A stretch of 9,210 nucleotides of DNA from Patescibacteria group bacterium (GCA_018056275.1 JAGPFW010000027.1:1-9210), one strand, 5' to 3'; positions 1 to 6,330 are shown, counted from the first letter of the stretch. Program-made: numbers and translations. The notes: generated by a model from the letters alone, not told the origin.

Positions 1-288
1 GGTTGGGGAATTTATAGCCTTTATAAAATTTACCAACCATTCGTCAAGCCCTCTATCCTCTATTGGGATAAAGGCTAATGCTATCCCTATAAAAGCAATG
101 CCCAAAGTAAAAAACCACGTGAAAGGCTGAGGTACACTTAATTTTGCCATATAGGCGGCAATTGCGTATATAACTAGGTACACAAATTGCCGCATCGTGA
201 GTGACCCTACAAGCTTGAACTCAACATCCATTATATTTTGCGGAACAGGGTGCTGTTTGTTTGTAGTTTGCTGTTCTCTTACGGGCAT
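1..288 (-). CDS. PrgI-family membrane protein (partial, C-terminus beyond window)
   Basis: The 96 visible codons begin MPVREQQTTN and run off the left edge. After a polar N-terminus of about 20 residues comes the stretch NIMDVEFKLVGSLTMRQFVYL (19-39), which resembles the PrgI pattern of 'proteins ... D kI(F)GpLTlrQf(l/i)YL'. Two hydrophobic segments follow (about 34-50 and 56-75), then a charged turn EDRGLDEW and a further amphipathic stretch. PrgI proteins are small two-helix membrane proteins usually encoded beside a VirB4-like ATPase in conjugation or type IV secretion-like loci, and they are common in Patescibacteria, so a VirB4-like gene may lie past position 1. The ATG is 26 nt downstream of the proS stop. 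It has no Shine-Dalgarno sequence but a perfect TATAAT six nucleotides upstream, which suggests its own leaderless transcript. The family call is by recalled pattern only. Confidence 0.75.
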   Translation of the reverse strand, partial: MPVREQQTTNKQHPVPQNIMDVEFKLVGSLTMRQFVYLVIYAIAAYMAKLSVPQPFTWFFTLGIAFIGIALAFIPIEDRGLDEWLVNFIKAINSPT

Positions 289-294
289 GGTTTT

Positions 295-300
295 ATTATA
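295..300 (-). promoter_or_regulatory. -10 box of the prgI-like gene
   Basis: The minus strand reads TATAAT here, a perfect -10 match. It ends 6 nt before the ATG at 288, so transcription would start at or next to the start codon. At 17-bp spacing the -35 position (318-323, CTGTCT on the minus strand) lies inside the end of proS and matches consensus only weakly (3/6). Confidence 0.5.
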
Positions 301-314
301 CGGTACTTTATACT

Positions 315-1568
315 CTAAGACAGTTTATTAATCGCTTCTTGTACTGTTAGCAAGGTTACTTCGGTGGAGCTTCTCTCTTTAAGCTCTATTTTTTCTTTAT
401 TTTTATCTGAAACAACTATTCTGTACGGCATCCCTAATAGGTCTGCGTCTTGCAACTTTTCACCAGAAGAAATGTCTGTTCTATCATCAAAAAAGACCTC
501 TAATCCCGCACTTTCCATTAAAGAAAAAACTTCTTTTGCTCTTTCTAGGACTTCGGCTTTTCCTAGGTTTAATCCTACTAGATGAACCTTAAAAGGAGAT
601 ATGTTTTTGGGCCAAACAATTCCTTTTGTATCGCTAAGTACTTCAACTACGGTTCCCATGGCTCTAGCAGGGCCTATCCCGTAACTCCCCATAATAACTG
701 GGTTTCTCTTTCCTGTTTCGTCTGTAAAAAACAAACCCAATGGCTCAGAAAAACGGGTTCCTAGCTTAAAGATATTTCCTACTTCTACTGCTCTTACTTC
801 CTCCAAGTCGTTCCTTTTAACCTTCAATTCTCCAAGTACTTCGTCGTTTAGTACTTCTTTATTTATCCCAATCTTTCTTTTTCTGTCCAAATAAATTGTA
901 TCTTCCCCAGTTTCGCATAAAGTCTGGAATTCATGGCTATATTTGCTAAATGCTCCTCCACTTGCAAATGTTAGGTATGTTTTATCCCCTAGCCCAAGTC
1001 TTTCAAAAATCTTAAAATATGCCATTTTTGCTTTTTCATAAAAAATTTCCTGTTCTTCCAATGTTCTATTAAAGGAATAAAGGTCTTTCATTAAAAATTC
1101 TCTTGTTCTCATGATCCCGCTCTTAGCTCTAGTCTCATTCCTAAATTTAGTTTGGAATTGGAAAACATATTTTGGGAGGTCTTTGTAAGAGCTTATAAAT
1201 TGGGTCATTATTTTTGTTAAGGGTTCTTCGTGAGTGGTTCCCAAACCCACTTCTGTTCCGCTCTTTAGTTTTGTCTTAAACCATACATCAATACTTGCGT
1301 CGTCCCATCTGTTTGTAGTCTGCCATACCTCTGGATTTTGTAATGACCCTAAGACTACCTCTTGCCCCCCAATGGAAACCATCTCTTCCCTGATAATCTG
1401 TATAATTTTATCTATAACTATTTTGCCTAAGGGAAGCAGAGCATATACGCCTGCCATTTCCTTGTGAATATATCCTGCTTGAATCAATAATTGCGCGTTT
1501 TTGCTGACTTCCTCGGAAGGTGGTTCACGCTTGGTTCTTGTAAATAACTGAGAGTATTGCAGTACCAT
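315..1568 (-). CDS. proS: Prolyl-tRNA synthetase, short form without the INS editing domain
   Basis: This class II synthetase (417 aa) charges tRNA-Pro with proline in the cytoplasm. Visible landmarks are the N-terminal LFTRTKREPP/AGYIHKEMAGVYALLPLG region (8-48), the proline/ATP-site TTHEE (111-115), motif 2 RNETRAKSGIMRTREFLMKD (143-162), the SHEFQTLCETGED strand (211-223), motif 3 GSYGIGPARAMGTVVEV (294-310) and a C-terminal anticodon-binding domain (about 325-417). Typical bacterial ProRS is about 570 aa with a YbaK-like INS domain between motifs 2 and 3. Here only about 130 residues separate them, so INS is absent, as in some alphaproteobacterial and other short forms. Cis-editing of Ala-tRNA-Pro would then be missing. 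The gene starts 6 nt after the yopX-like stop, and GAGGA within the last yopX codons (1579-1583) provides a Shine-Dalgarno, so it is operonic and probably translationally coupled. Confidence 0.95.
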   Translation of the reverse strand: MVLQYSQLFTRTKREPPSEEVSKNAQLLIQAGYIHKEMAGVYALLPLGKIVIDKIIQIIREEMVSIGGQEVVLGSLQNPEVWQTTNRWDDASIDVWFKTKLKSGTEVGLGTTHEEPLTKIMTQFISSYKDLPKYVFQFQTKFRNETRAKSGIMRTREFLMKDLYSFNRTLEEQEIFYEKAKMAYFKIFERLGLGDKTYLTFASGGAFSKYSHEFQTLCETGEDTIYLDRKRKIGINKEVLNDEVLGELKVKRNDLEEVRAVEVGNIFKLGTRFSEPLGLFFTDETGKRNPVIMGSYGIGPARAMGTVVEVLSDTKGIVWPKNISPFKVHLVGLNLGKAEVLERAKEVFSLMESAGLEVFFDDRTDISSGEKLQDADLLGMPYRIVVSDKNKEKIELKERSSTEVTLLTVQEAINKLS

Positions 1569-1574
1569 TTGCCT

Positions 1575-2045
1575 TTATTCCTCAAGATCTTCCTCCTCCT
1601 CTACATCTAAGTCATAATCTACGTTTTTTGAATTGGCACGGGGTTCGCCCCCGACAAGTTCTGGATTTTCGTATATATTTCCAATAACCTGTATTTGTCT
1701 TAGCGATCTTTTGTCCGAAAAATCCACTACTCTTTTTTCCTCAATAAAATTTAATTCATATCTTAGGAAGTCATTATTCCAGACAACTTGCGCTTGTTTT
1801 TCCTGCGCTCCAACTTTAACCACATCCCCTTCAAAAATCTTCCTTTTTCGGTCATCCTTCATTCCAGTGTACTGCATAGTTACGATACCTTCTTCAATAT
1901 CCTCACTAACATACCAATCGGCACCTTTCTTTTTTGGAGAACCCCTTAGGTAAAGCACTTTTCCTGCCAGTCCTATGGCCACATTGTCATACATATATTC
2001 TTTTTTCTCATGCCAAACCCTAAATGAAAACTCCCTTTTTTCCAT
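1575..2045 (-). CDS. YopX-domain protein
   Basis: From Met at 2045 the product is 156 aa: EFSFRVWHEKKEYMYD at the N-terminus (5-20), MQYTGMKDDRKRKIFEGDVVKV in the middle (57-78), VIGNIYENPEL near the end (120-130), then an acidic tail rich in Glu/Asp. These blocks follow the YopX pattern (FRaWd...Y, mQyTGlkDknGkeIyEGDIv, viGNIyenPel), a family named from Bacillus phage SPbeta and frequent in phages. Its molecular role is unknown to me. An in-frame start at 2111 would overlap the upstream gene by 17 bp; I prefer 2045 because AAAGGA lies 5 nt before it and the domain starts there. It is the middle gene of a membrane protein-yopX-proS operon, an odd place for a phage-type gene. Confidence 0.8.
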   Translation of the reverse strand: MEKREFSFRVWHEKKEYMYDNVAIGLAGKVLYLRGSPKKKGADWYVSEDIEEGIVTMQYTGMKDDRKRKIFEGDVVKVGAQEKQAQVVWNNDFLRYELNFIEEKRVVDFSDKRSLRQIQVIGNIYENPELVGGEPRANSKNVDYDLDVEEEEDLEE

Positions 2046-2050
2046 CTTAA

Positions 2051-2056
2051 TCCTTT
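2051..2056 (-). promoter_or_regulatory. Shine-Dalgarno fixing the yopX-like start
   Basis: The minus strand reads AAAGGA, 5 nt before the ATG at 2045. The in-frame ATG codons further upstream (2075 and 2111) have no such sequence, so this site decides the start. Confidence 0.6.
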
Positions 2057-2094
2057 CTGAATTTTTTACTGACATGCTAGCGATTGTATCATCT

Positions 2095-2460
2095 TTAGCG
2101 GTGTTTACCACTATTCAATTTTTTTATTGAGATCATAAATGCTACAAAAAGAACCCCAGTTAGAGGATTTAATCTTGAGTACACCTTTAGTCCTACAAAT
2201 CCAACGACAAATATCCCAATAAACTGTGACTTTCTTAATCCCTTTCGGTATATGGCTCTTTCGTATCCAAACTCAGTTTTTCTTTTTTTACTGGCTATAA
2301 AGTAAATGACTGAACTAATAAGGATAGTCTCGATCCATAGAGTAAGAAGAAACAAGGGTTTTGCGTAAAAATCCGCTGGATCAAGAGAAAAAATTATTTC
2401 CCTTAGAAGAAACCCCAAAAAACAAATAAAGAGAATTATGGAATACAAAAACTTTGGCAC
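2095..2460 (-). CDS. Small polytopic membrane protein, unknown function
   Basis: The product is 121 aa with four hydrophobic segments (about 4-24, 35-57, 79-94, 97-112) joined by short basic loops (SKKRK 57-61; YRKGLRKSQ 71-79) and a basic end KKLNSGKHR. I do not recognise a family and see no catalytic motif. The start is GTG (2458-2460); an ATG overlaps it by two bases but is in another frame. No Shine-Dalgarno is present, but an extended -10 (TGGTAAAAT) ends 6 nt upstream, so the message may be leaderless. It is the first gene of the leftward operon with yopX-like and proS, and it diverges from the response regulator across a 106-bp region containing a perfect palindrome. Confidence 0.65.
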   Translation of the reverse strand: MPKFLYSIILFICFLGFLLREIIFSLDPADFYAKPLFLLTLWIETILISSVIYFIASKKRKTEFGYERAIYRKGLRKSQFIGIFVVGFVGLKVYSRLNPLTGVLFVAFMISIKKLNSGKHR

Positions 2461-2466
2461 ATTCAG

Positions 2467-2475
2467 ATTTTACCA
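2467..2475 (-). promoter_or_regulatory. Extended -10 promoter of the membrane protein-yopX-proS operon
   Basis: The minus strand reads TGGTAAAAT: the TG extension plus a 5/6 match to TATAAT, ending 6 nt before the GTG start. The -35 position overlaps the palindrome at 2476-2498, so a protein bound there would compete with RNA polymerase. Confidence 0.45.
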
Positions 2476-2498
2476 CCCTAAATAATTGGTATTTAGGG
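2476..2498. repeat. Perfect 9-bp inverted repeat, candidate operator
   Basis: The arms CCCTAAATA (2476-2484) and TATTTAGGG (2490-2498) are exact reverse complements separated by ATTGG. The palindrome sits in the divergent region between the leftward membrane-protein operon and the rightward response regulator, directly upstream of the leftward -10. There is no T-run on either side suited to a terminator, so an operator is the more likely reading. Possible ligands include the divergently encoded response regulator, although OmpR-type factors more often bind direct repeats. Confidence 0.5.
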
Positions 2499-2566
2499 TT
2501 ACTTTTAATAATTTCTTAATGATTCTGTGCTAAAGATAAGAAGTTCTATCCAAGATAACAATAATT

Positions 2567-3253
2567 ATGAGGATTTTGCTCGTAACCGAAGATTCTAATA
2601 TAGCCGCAAAAGTATCCAAAAGTTTGGGAGATAATTATATTTTAGAGATAACTTCGGATCCATCAGAAGCTATATTTTTCGCGGAAGATTCGGCTGTTTC
2701 TGTCATAATATTGGATCAAGAATTCGCAAAGATTCCTGTTGACGAATTGTGCTTTCAAATTAGGCAAAGAGGTGTAAATACTCCAATTCTTTTGTTAAGC
2801 AATTTAACCGACACAATCAACAGAGTATCTAGTATAGATCGCGGCGCGGATGCTTCCTTAACCCGAGACTTTGAATTAATTGAACTTTCTGTGCAGATTA
2901 AGGCTTTAGTTAGGAGATATTATCCGGAGGTTCCGTTGGATCAAGAATATAAAATTGCAGATTTGGTAATTGATTTATGGAAGAGAGGGATTTTTAAAAA
3001 AGGGAAAATAATTCCGATTAAAAAACGCGAATTTGATCTGTTGGAATTATTTATATTGCATAAAAATCAGGTATTAACTAGGGACAAAATACTAAACTCA
3101 TTGTGGAAAGATTCTTCTAGGACAGACTCCAATGTTGTAGATGTTTCTGTTTGTGGTTTGAGAACTACTTTAAAGAGGCTTACTGGGTTAGATCTTATAA
3201 GAACAATTTATGGGCTGGGTTACATTTTTGAAGACATTAATTCTGGCGAATGA
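2567..3253 (+). CDS. Orphan OmpR/PhoB-type response regulator with atypical receiver
   Basis: The 228-aa product has an N-terminal receiver domain (1-115) and a C-terminal winged-helix DNA-binding domain (about 128-223). The receiver keeps the acidic pair E8/D9, the phosphoacceptor D50 (VIILD) and S78 (ILLLS), but the normally invariant Lys followed by Pro is replaced by R100-D101 (ASLTRDF). The C-terminal domain shows KKREFDLLELFILHKNQVLT (152-171), the recognition region SNVVDVSVCGLRTTL (188-202) and the hairpin IRTIYGLGYIFE (211-222), as in PhoB/OmpR. No histidine kinase is adjacent. The loss of K/P suggests altered or phosphorylation-independent switching; this is inference. The ATG at 2567 has no clear Shine-Dalgarno. 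It diverges from the 2460 membrane protein and is followed by a separately promoted gene. Confidence 0.9.
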   Translation: MRILLVTEDSNIAAKVSKSLGDNYILEITSDPSEAIFFAEDSAVSVIILDQEFAKIPVDELCFQIRQRGVNTPILLLSNLTDTINRVSSIDRGADASLTRDFELIELSVQIKALVRRYYPEVPLDQEYKIADLVIDLWKRGIFKKGKIIPIKKREFDLLELFILHKNQVLTRDKILNSLWKDSSRTDSNVVDVSVCGLRTTLKRLTGLDLIRTIYGLGYIFEDINSGE

Positions 3254-3270
3254 ACTCAGATGTGTTTTTC

Positions 3271-3299
3271 TCGACAAACAAAAAAAACTACATTAAAAT
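3271..3299 (+). promoter_or_regulatory. Sigma70-type promoter for the 3309 membrane protein
   Basis: TCGACA (3271-3276, 5/6 match to TTGACA), an exact 17-bp spacer and TAAAAT (3294-3299, 5/6 match to TATAAT) form the best complete promoter in the window. The expected start at about 3305-3307 is only 2-4 nt before the ATG at 3309, implying a leaderless message. Confidence 0.7.
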
Positions 3300-3308
3300 G
3301 GAACCATT

Positions 3309-3890
3309 ATGCAGCTAGCTGATGTTACTAATTTTTTGGGTATTACTGACACAAAATCCAAAGAACCGATTCCTCCTGAAAATCCCGTTTTTGATTTAGA
3401 AAAGCTTGGGGAAAAAAAAGTTTTATATACCTGGGAGGCACCTCTAAGGCCTACAGTTACAGCTTTTAACACAAAGATAACCAAAAACCTTTTTATTATA
3501 GGTGGCGTGTTAGGTTTGTTTCTTCTTCTAATAGGAGAGTTTTTTATAATTTTAGTTATTGCCAGTGTCATTTTTACTGGATACATTTTGGCGAATACCC
3601 CAACAGAAACTGCCTCCTATGAACTTTCAACACATGGTGTGAAGTTTATTGATCAATTTTATTATTGGAACGAATTAGGAAATTTTTTCTTTACCCAAAA
3701 TGGTGGACATACAATATTAAATATTGATGTTAAAGAAAAATTGCCTGCTAGGCTTTTTCTAACTGTACTTGATGGCGAAAAAGAAAAAGTTAGAGATATT
3801 TGCGAATCTTATTTGCCCTACCTAAAAGAAGCTCCTGAAAGCTTTATGGATAAGGGTTATAAAAAGCTTGTAAGTAAGCTGGACTTATAA
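3309..3890 (+). CDS. Two-helix membrane protein with soluble C-terminal domain, unknown function
   Basis: The 193-aa product has a polar, proline-containing N-terminus (1-58), two adjacent hydrophobic segments (about 60-76 and 77-95) forming a hairpin, then a roughly 100-residue soluble part. The part YELSTHGVKFIDQFYYWNEL (104-123), continuing into VKEKLPARLFLTVLDGEKEKVRDICESYLP (141-170), has the alternating strand pattern and final helix of bacterial PH-like membrane proteins; that resemblance is by eye and unproven. No signal peptide or catalytic motif is seen. It follows the response regulator by 55 bp but has its own good promoter. No Shine-Dalgarno precedes the ATG. Another ATG at 3298 opens only a six-codon frame and lies within the promoter, so it is not the start. 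Confidence 0.7.
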   Translation: MQLADVTNFLGITDTKSKEPIPPENPVFDLEKLGEKKVLYTWEAPLRPTVTAFNTKITKNLFIIGGVLGLFLLLIGEFFIILVIASVIFTGYILANTPTETASYELSTHGVKFIDQFYYWNELGNFFFTQNGGHTILNIDVKEKLPARLFLTVLDGEKEKVRDICESYLPYLKEAPESFMDKGYKKLVSKLDL

Positions 3891-4042
3891 GGTTTTATCC
3901 TTGGATTTTTTAAAAGCATAGTGAATTGTTAGGCGGGTACATGTTTTTGATTAGAATGATGGCTTAGATTTTTCCTTATTTTTGAGTTATATTTCCCGTA
4001 TCGAGAATATTTGTTTTCGGTTGTTCTATGTTGTTATTTTTA

Positions 4043-4118
4043 GCACCCGTAGTTCAGTGGATAGAACGCAGCGTTGCGGACGCTGAGGTCGGGGGTTCAA
4101 GTCCCTCCGGGTGCACCA
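4043..4118 (+). tRNA. tRNA-Arg (anticodon GCG)
   Basis: The cloverleaf is complete: acceptor GCACCCG/CGGGTGC, D stem GTTC/GAAC, anticodon stem CAGCG/CGCTG with loop TTGCGGA, T stem GGGGG/CCCTC with one G-T pair, discriminator A73 and encoded CCA. The anticodon is GCG, reading CGC and CGU. A20 in the D loop and C35 are known arginine identity elements and support the call. Most bacteria carry ACG (modified to inosine) for this box, so GCG is unusual. Confidence 0.95.
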
Positions 4119-4170
4119 GAAGATTTTGTATGGGGAAGTCTTGAGACGGGTAAAGTTTGGAAGTTTTTAA

Positions 4171-4247
4171 GGGCCGTTAGCTCAGTTGGCTAGAGCGCTA
4201 CATTCGCATTGTAGAGGTCGCCGGTTCGATTCCGGCACGGTCCACCA
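4171..4247 (+). tRNA. tRNA-Ala (anticodon CGC)
   Basis: Acceptor GGGCCGT/ACGGTCC contains the G3-U70 wobble that identifies alanine tRNAs. The D stem is GCTC/GAGC, the anticodon stem CTACA/TGTAG with loop TTCGCAT (anticodon CGC, reads GCG), the T stem GCCGG/CCGGC, and ACCA is encoded. It lies 52 bp after tRNA-Arg and is probably cotranscribed with it. Confidence 0.95.
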
Positions 4248-4281
4248 AAATCTCTTTTAAAGATTTGTTAATATATACAAT

Positions 4282-4857
4282 ATGGGAATATATGGAATAC
4301 CCCAAGAGGCGAGAGGACCTATCTCCTCACAAGTAGAAGCTCAAATGTCTTTAGTCAGAGGCGTTTTAGAGGCTCATGCTTCTGGTGCAAGTTACGCTGA
4401 TTTGACACGTCTAAGAACTCGGGCAGAGCGATTTTTGGGGCAAGAACAATTGTCTGGCGCATATGCTGAAATAGCTTGTTTTTTAGCTATAGCTAGGGAT
4501 TATAATGCTCGTATGTCTACAGAGGAGGAAGATAGAGGAGGCGTAGATATTTGGGTAGATACTGAAGAAAAAGACAGCAGTGGGGCATCTGTAATATGGG
4601 CAATTCAAGTAAAGAGTAATGTCAATACCAGGAGTGTATCTGTAAAGAAGTTAGCTGAGGATTCCCCCGAGGGTTTGAGGATGCTTAGAACTGCTGCAAA
4701 ATCGCCCAATTTGCCTGAAAGAAGAGTTGTTATTCCTGTGTGGGTTGAGGTGCCCGGTGGAGAAAAGGCCGAAATGTATAATATGATGACTGGTAAGCCC
4801 ACAGAAGAATTATCAAGACAATTGGGGAGTAAGCTAGTAGAAGTTCTTTGGGAATAA
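4282..4857 (+). CDS. Putative PD-(D/E)XK nuclease-like protein
   Basis: The 191-aa product shows the spacing of a restriction-endonuclease-like core: a helix with E63 (AYAEIACFLAIA, 60-71), then GGVDIWVD with D89 (87-93), then a strand AIQVKS with Q109-x-K111 (107-112). This is the E...D...(E/Q)xK arrangement of PD-(D/E)XK enzymes; the Q variant occurs in Mrr-like members. The N-terminal 55 residues look helical, and the C-terminal part includes RRVVIPVWVEVPGG (147-160). I cannot name a family, and the assignment rests on motif spacing. It begins 34 bp after tRNA-Ala without a Shine-Dalgarno and ends 24 bp from the stop of the convergent recombinase gene. The neighbourhood suggests a mobile-element or defence link, but no methyltransferase or ATPase partner adjoins it. 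Confidence 0.55.
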   Translation: MGIYGIPQEARGPISSQVEAQMSLVRGVLEAHASGASYADLTRLRTRAERFLGQEQLSGAYAEIACFLAIARDYNARMSTEEEDRGGVDIWVDTEEKDSSGASVIWAIQVKSNVNTRSVSVKKLAEDSPEGLRMLRTAAKSPNLPERRVVIPVWVEVPGGEKAEMYNMMTGKPTEELSRQLGSKLVEVLWE

Positions 4858-4881
4858 GTTAAGCATTCTATGTATAGCTTT

Positions 4882-5751
4882 TTATAAAACCACCAATTCC
4901 GCCTTTTGGCCTACCTCGTTTATTTTTATATGCTCCAAATATCTTTCTGTAGTTGAAACCCTTTTGTGTCCTACAACCTTTGAAATAAAAGAGATACTCA
5001 CTCCATTCATAAGATTATGCGCAATAAAAGTATGTCTCAAATCATTTACAGTGGCATTCTCAATTCCTGCACGTACAAAATATCGGTTCATGGTAGCTCT
5101 AATATTTCTTACTAAAAGAGGATTCCCTGTTCTAGTAACAAAAACATGCCCTTCTTTGGTAGAAAACCTTTCTTTTGCCAAGTAATCCTTTAATAAAGCT
5201 GTTATGGCTGGATTAAGAGGCACATTTCGTTCTTCTTTGGAATCTCTTGCAGGTACATAAATATAGGGGTTTTCTATGTCAAGATGGAGATGCTCCAGTT
5301 TCATCCCAGATACTTCGGATATGGAAAGGCCTGTTTGCAAAAATACTTCTAGCAGTACATAAGTTCTAGGATCATTCCTAGTTACGTCTCGCAAAGCTCT
5401 GTATTCCATTTGAGATAAAATTCTTGGAGCTGTTGTTTTAACTTTGGGATGTTTTAAAAATTCGGAAGGGTCCCCGTTTGTTATCCCTTTTTCCTTTAGA
5501 AAACCGAAAAAGGTTTTTGTGGAATTTGTTTTTCTGGATACTGTCTTTTCGGTCAATCCCTTATCCAGAAAATTTTGCATAAAAGCCTGTAGATCTTCCA
5601 AGAACACTTCTTTTGGCTCAATTTTGCCAATCTTTTCCATAAATTCAGCCAGTTGTTCAATGTCTTTATCGTATGCAATAATAGTAGAACTTGATCTGCC
5701 AAGCTCTTTAAGATTCTTAACAAATATTTTGCGTGCTTCTTGTATACTCAT
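4882..5751 (-). CDS. Tyrosine recombinase/integrase family protein with two altered catalytic residues
   Basis: The 289-aa length fits XerC/XerD-like recombinases. An N-terminal SAM-like core-binding domain (about 1-95) is followed by the catalytic domain (about 108-289). Retained residues are the likely beta-hairpin Lys K172 (DSKEERNVPL), Arg II R239 (NDLRHTF), H262 (VVGHKRVSTTERY) and the nucleophile Y271. The Arg I site, normally TGLRISE, reads TGLSISE (S143), and the His of HxLRH is Asn (N236). Loss of Arg I is serious because it contacts the scissile phosphate; the protein may be inactive for strand exchange, use another residue, or serve as a DNA-binding factor. The ORF is intact, so it is not an obvious pseudogene. 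It converges on the nuclease-like gene and diverges from the FtsB-like gene. No att repeats are visible next to the tRNA pair. Confidence 0.85.
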   Translation of the reverse strand: MSIQEARKIFVKNLKELGRSSSTIIAYDKDIEQLAEFMEKIGKIEPKEVFLEDLQAFMQNFLDKGLTEKTVSRKTNSTKTFFGFLKEKGITNGDPSEFLKHPKVKTTAPRILSQMEYRALRDVTRNDPRTYVLLEVFLQTGLSISEVSGMKLEHLHLDIENPYIYVPARDSKEERNVPLNPAITALLKDYLAKERFSTKEGHVFVTRTGNPLLVRNIRATMNRYFVRAGIENATVNDLRHTFIAHNLMNGVSISFISKVVGHKRVSTTERYLEHIKINEVGQKAELVVL

Positions 5752-5811
5752 AAATTATTATTCTGGGCATAAAAACTTCTCTACTAATTATCCCATAGGA
5801 TACAAAGAAAT

Positions 5812-5840
5812 TTGCTACTTGTCAACACATAAAATACAAT
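5812..5840 (+). promoter_or_regulatory. Promoter of the FtsB-like gene
   Basis: TTGCTA (5812-5817, 4/6 match), an exact 17-bp spacer and TACAAT (5835-5840, 5/6 match) are followed by only 6 nt before the ATG at 5847. No Shine-Dalgarno is present, so the transcript would be leaderless. Confidence 0.55.
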
Positions 5841-5846
5841 TAAGTT

Positions 5847-6293
5847 ATGTCCGTTCCTGCCCATATAAAATACATTATTTTAGGAGGTTTGCTTCTTGGG
5901 GCTACATTTAATATGTTTTCTACTACTAAAAAGATTATGCAAAGTAGTAAAAGGCTTGAAGAGAGTAAGAAAGAGGTTTTATCCTTAAAAAGCCAAAAGG
6001 AGGAGTTGGAAGATCAAATTAAATATAAGAAAACTCAAAGTTTTATAGAACGTGTGGCCAGGGAAAAGCTTAATATGATTTTGCCTAATGAAGAGATATA
6101 TCTATATTCAAACGACACTTTTATTGCAGACGGGGTACCTAGTGGGGAGTCACAGCAGGAGAATATAGACGGGGGTACTACACGAGAAGAAGCTTCTGTA
6201 GTTTTGTCTGATAAGGACTCTGTTGAGCAAAATTTGTCTCGAAATGTCAGGCGACAACGGAATTTGGAAGCGTGGAAGAATTTGTTATTTTGA
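5847..6293 (+). CDS. FtsB/DivIC-family septum formation initiator-like protein
   Basis: FtsB/DivIC proteins are bitopic membrane components of the divisome that pair with FtsL-type partners through a coiled coil. The 148-aa product has a short N-terminus, one membrane segment (about 8-24), a charged heptad-like coiled coil (about 27-63) and the family signature FIERVAREKLNMILPNEEIYLY (66-87; compare 'iErvAReklglv.pgE.vy'). Beyond this lies a 60-residue acidic, Ser/Gln-rich tail (88-135) ending in basic RRQRNLEAWKNLLF. Typical FtsB is about 100 aa, so the tail is an extension; a terminal W-rich/LF motif is familiar to me from Patescibacteria relatives. It diverges from the recombinase and is followed 37 bp later by tRNA-fMet, possibly on the same transcript. 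Confidence 0.85.
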   Translation: MSVPAHIKYIILGGLLLGATFNMFSTTKKIMQSSKRLEESKKEVLSLKSQKEELEDQIKYKKTQSFIERVAREKLNMILPNEEIYLYSNDTFIADGVPSGESQQENIDGGTTREEASVVLSDKDSVEQNLSRNVRRQRNLEAWKNLLF

Positions 6294-6330
6294 CAGCCTA
6301 CAGTACTTTTAGTATCATTGTAAGAGTTAT

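Noticed and set aside
3298..3318. Six-codon frame (MEPLCS) overlapping the 3309 gene start, a possible upstream leader peptide
   Set aside because: It begins inside the -10 box and before the expected transcription start, so it should not be transcribed.
3891..4042. Promoter and terminator in the 152-bp gap before tRNA-Arg
   Set aside because: AAGG/CCTT followed by a T-run and a TTGAGT box at 3982 with a poor -10 are both too weak to annotate.
4858..4881. Bidirectional terminator between the convergent nuclease-like and recombinase genes
   Set aside because: Only a 4-bp AAGC/GCTT pairing around a long loop precedes the short T-run, too weak to call.
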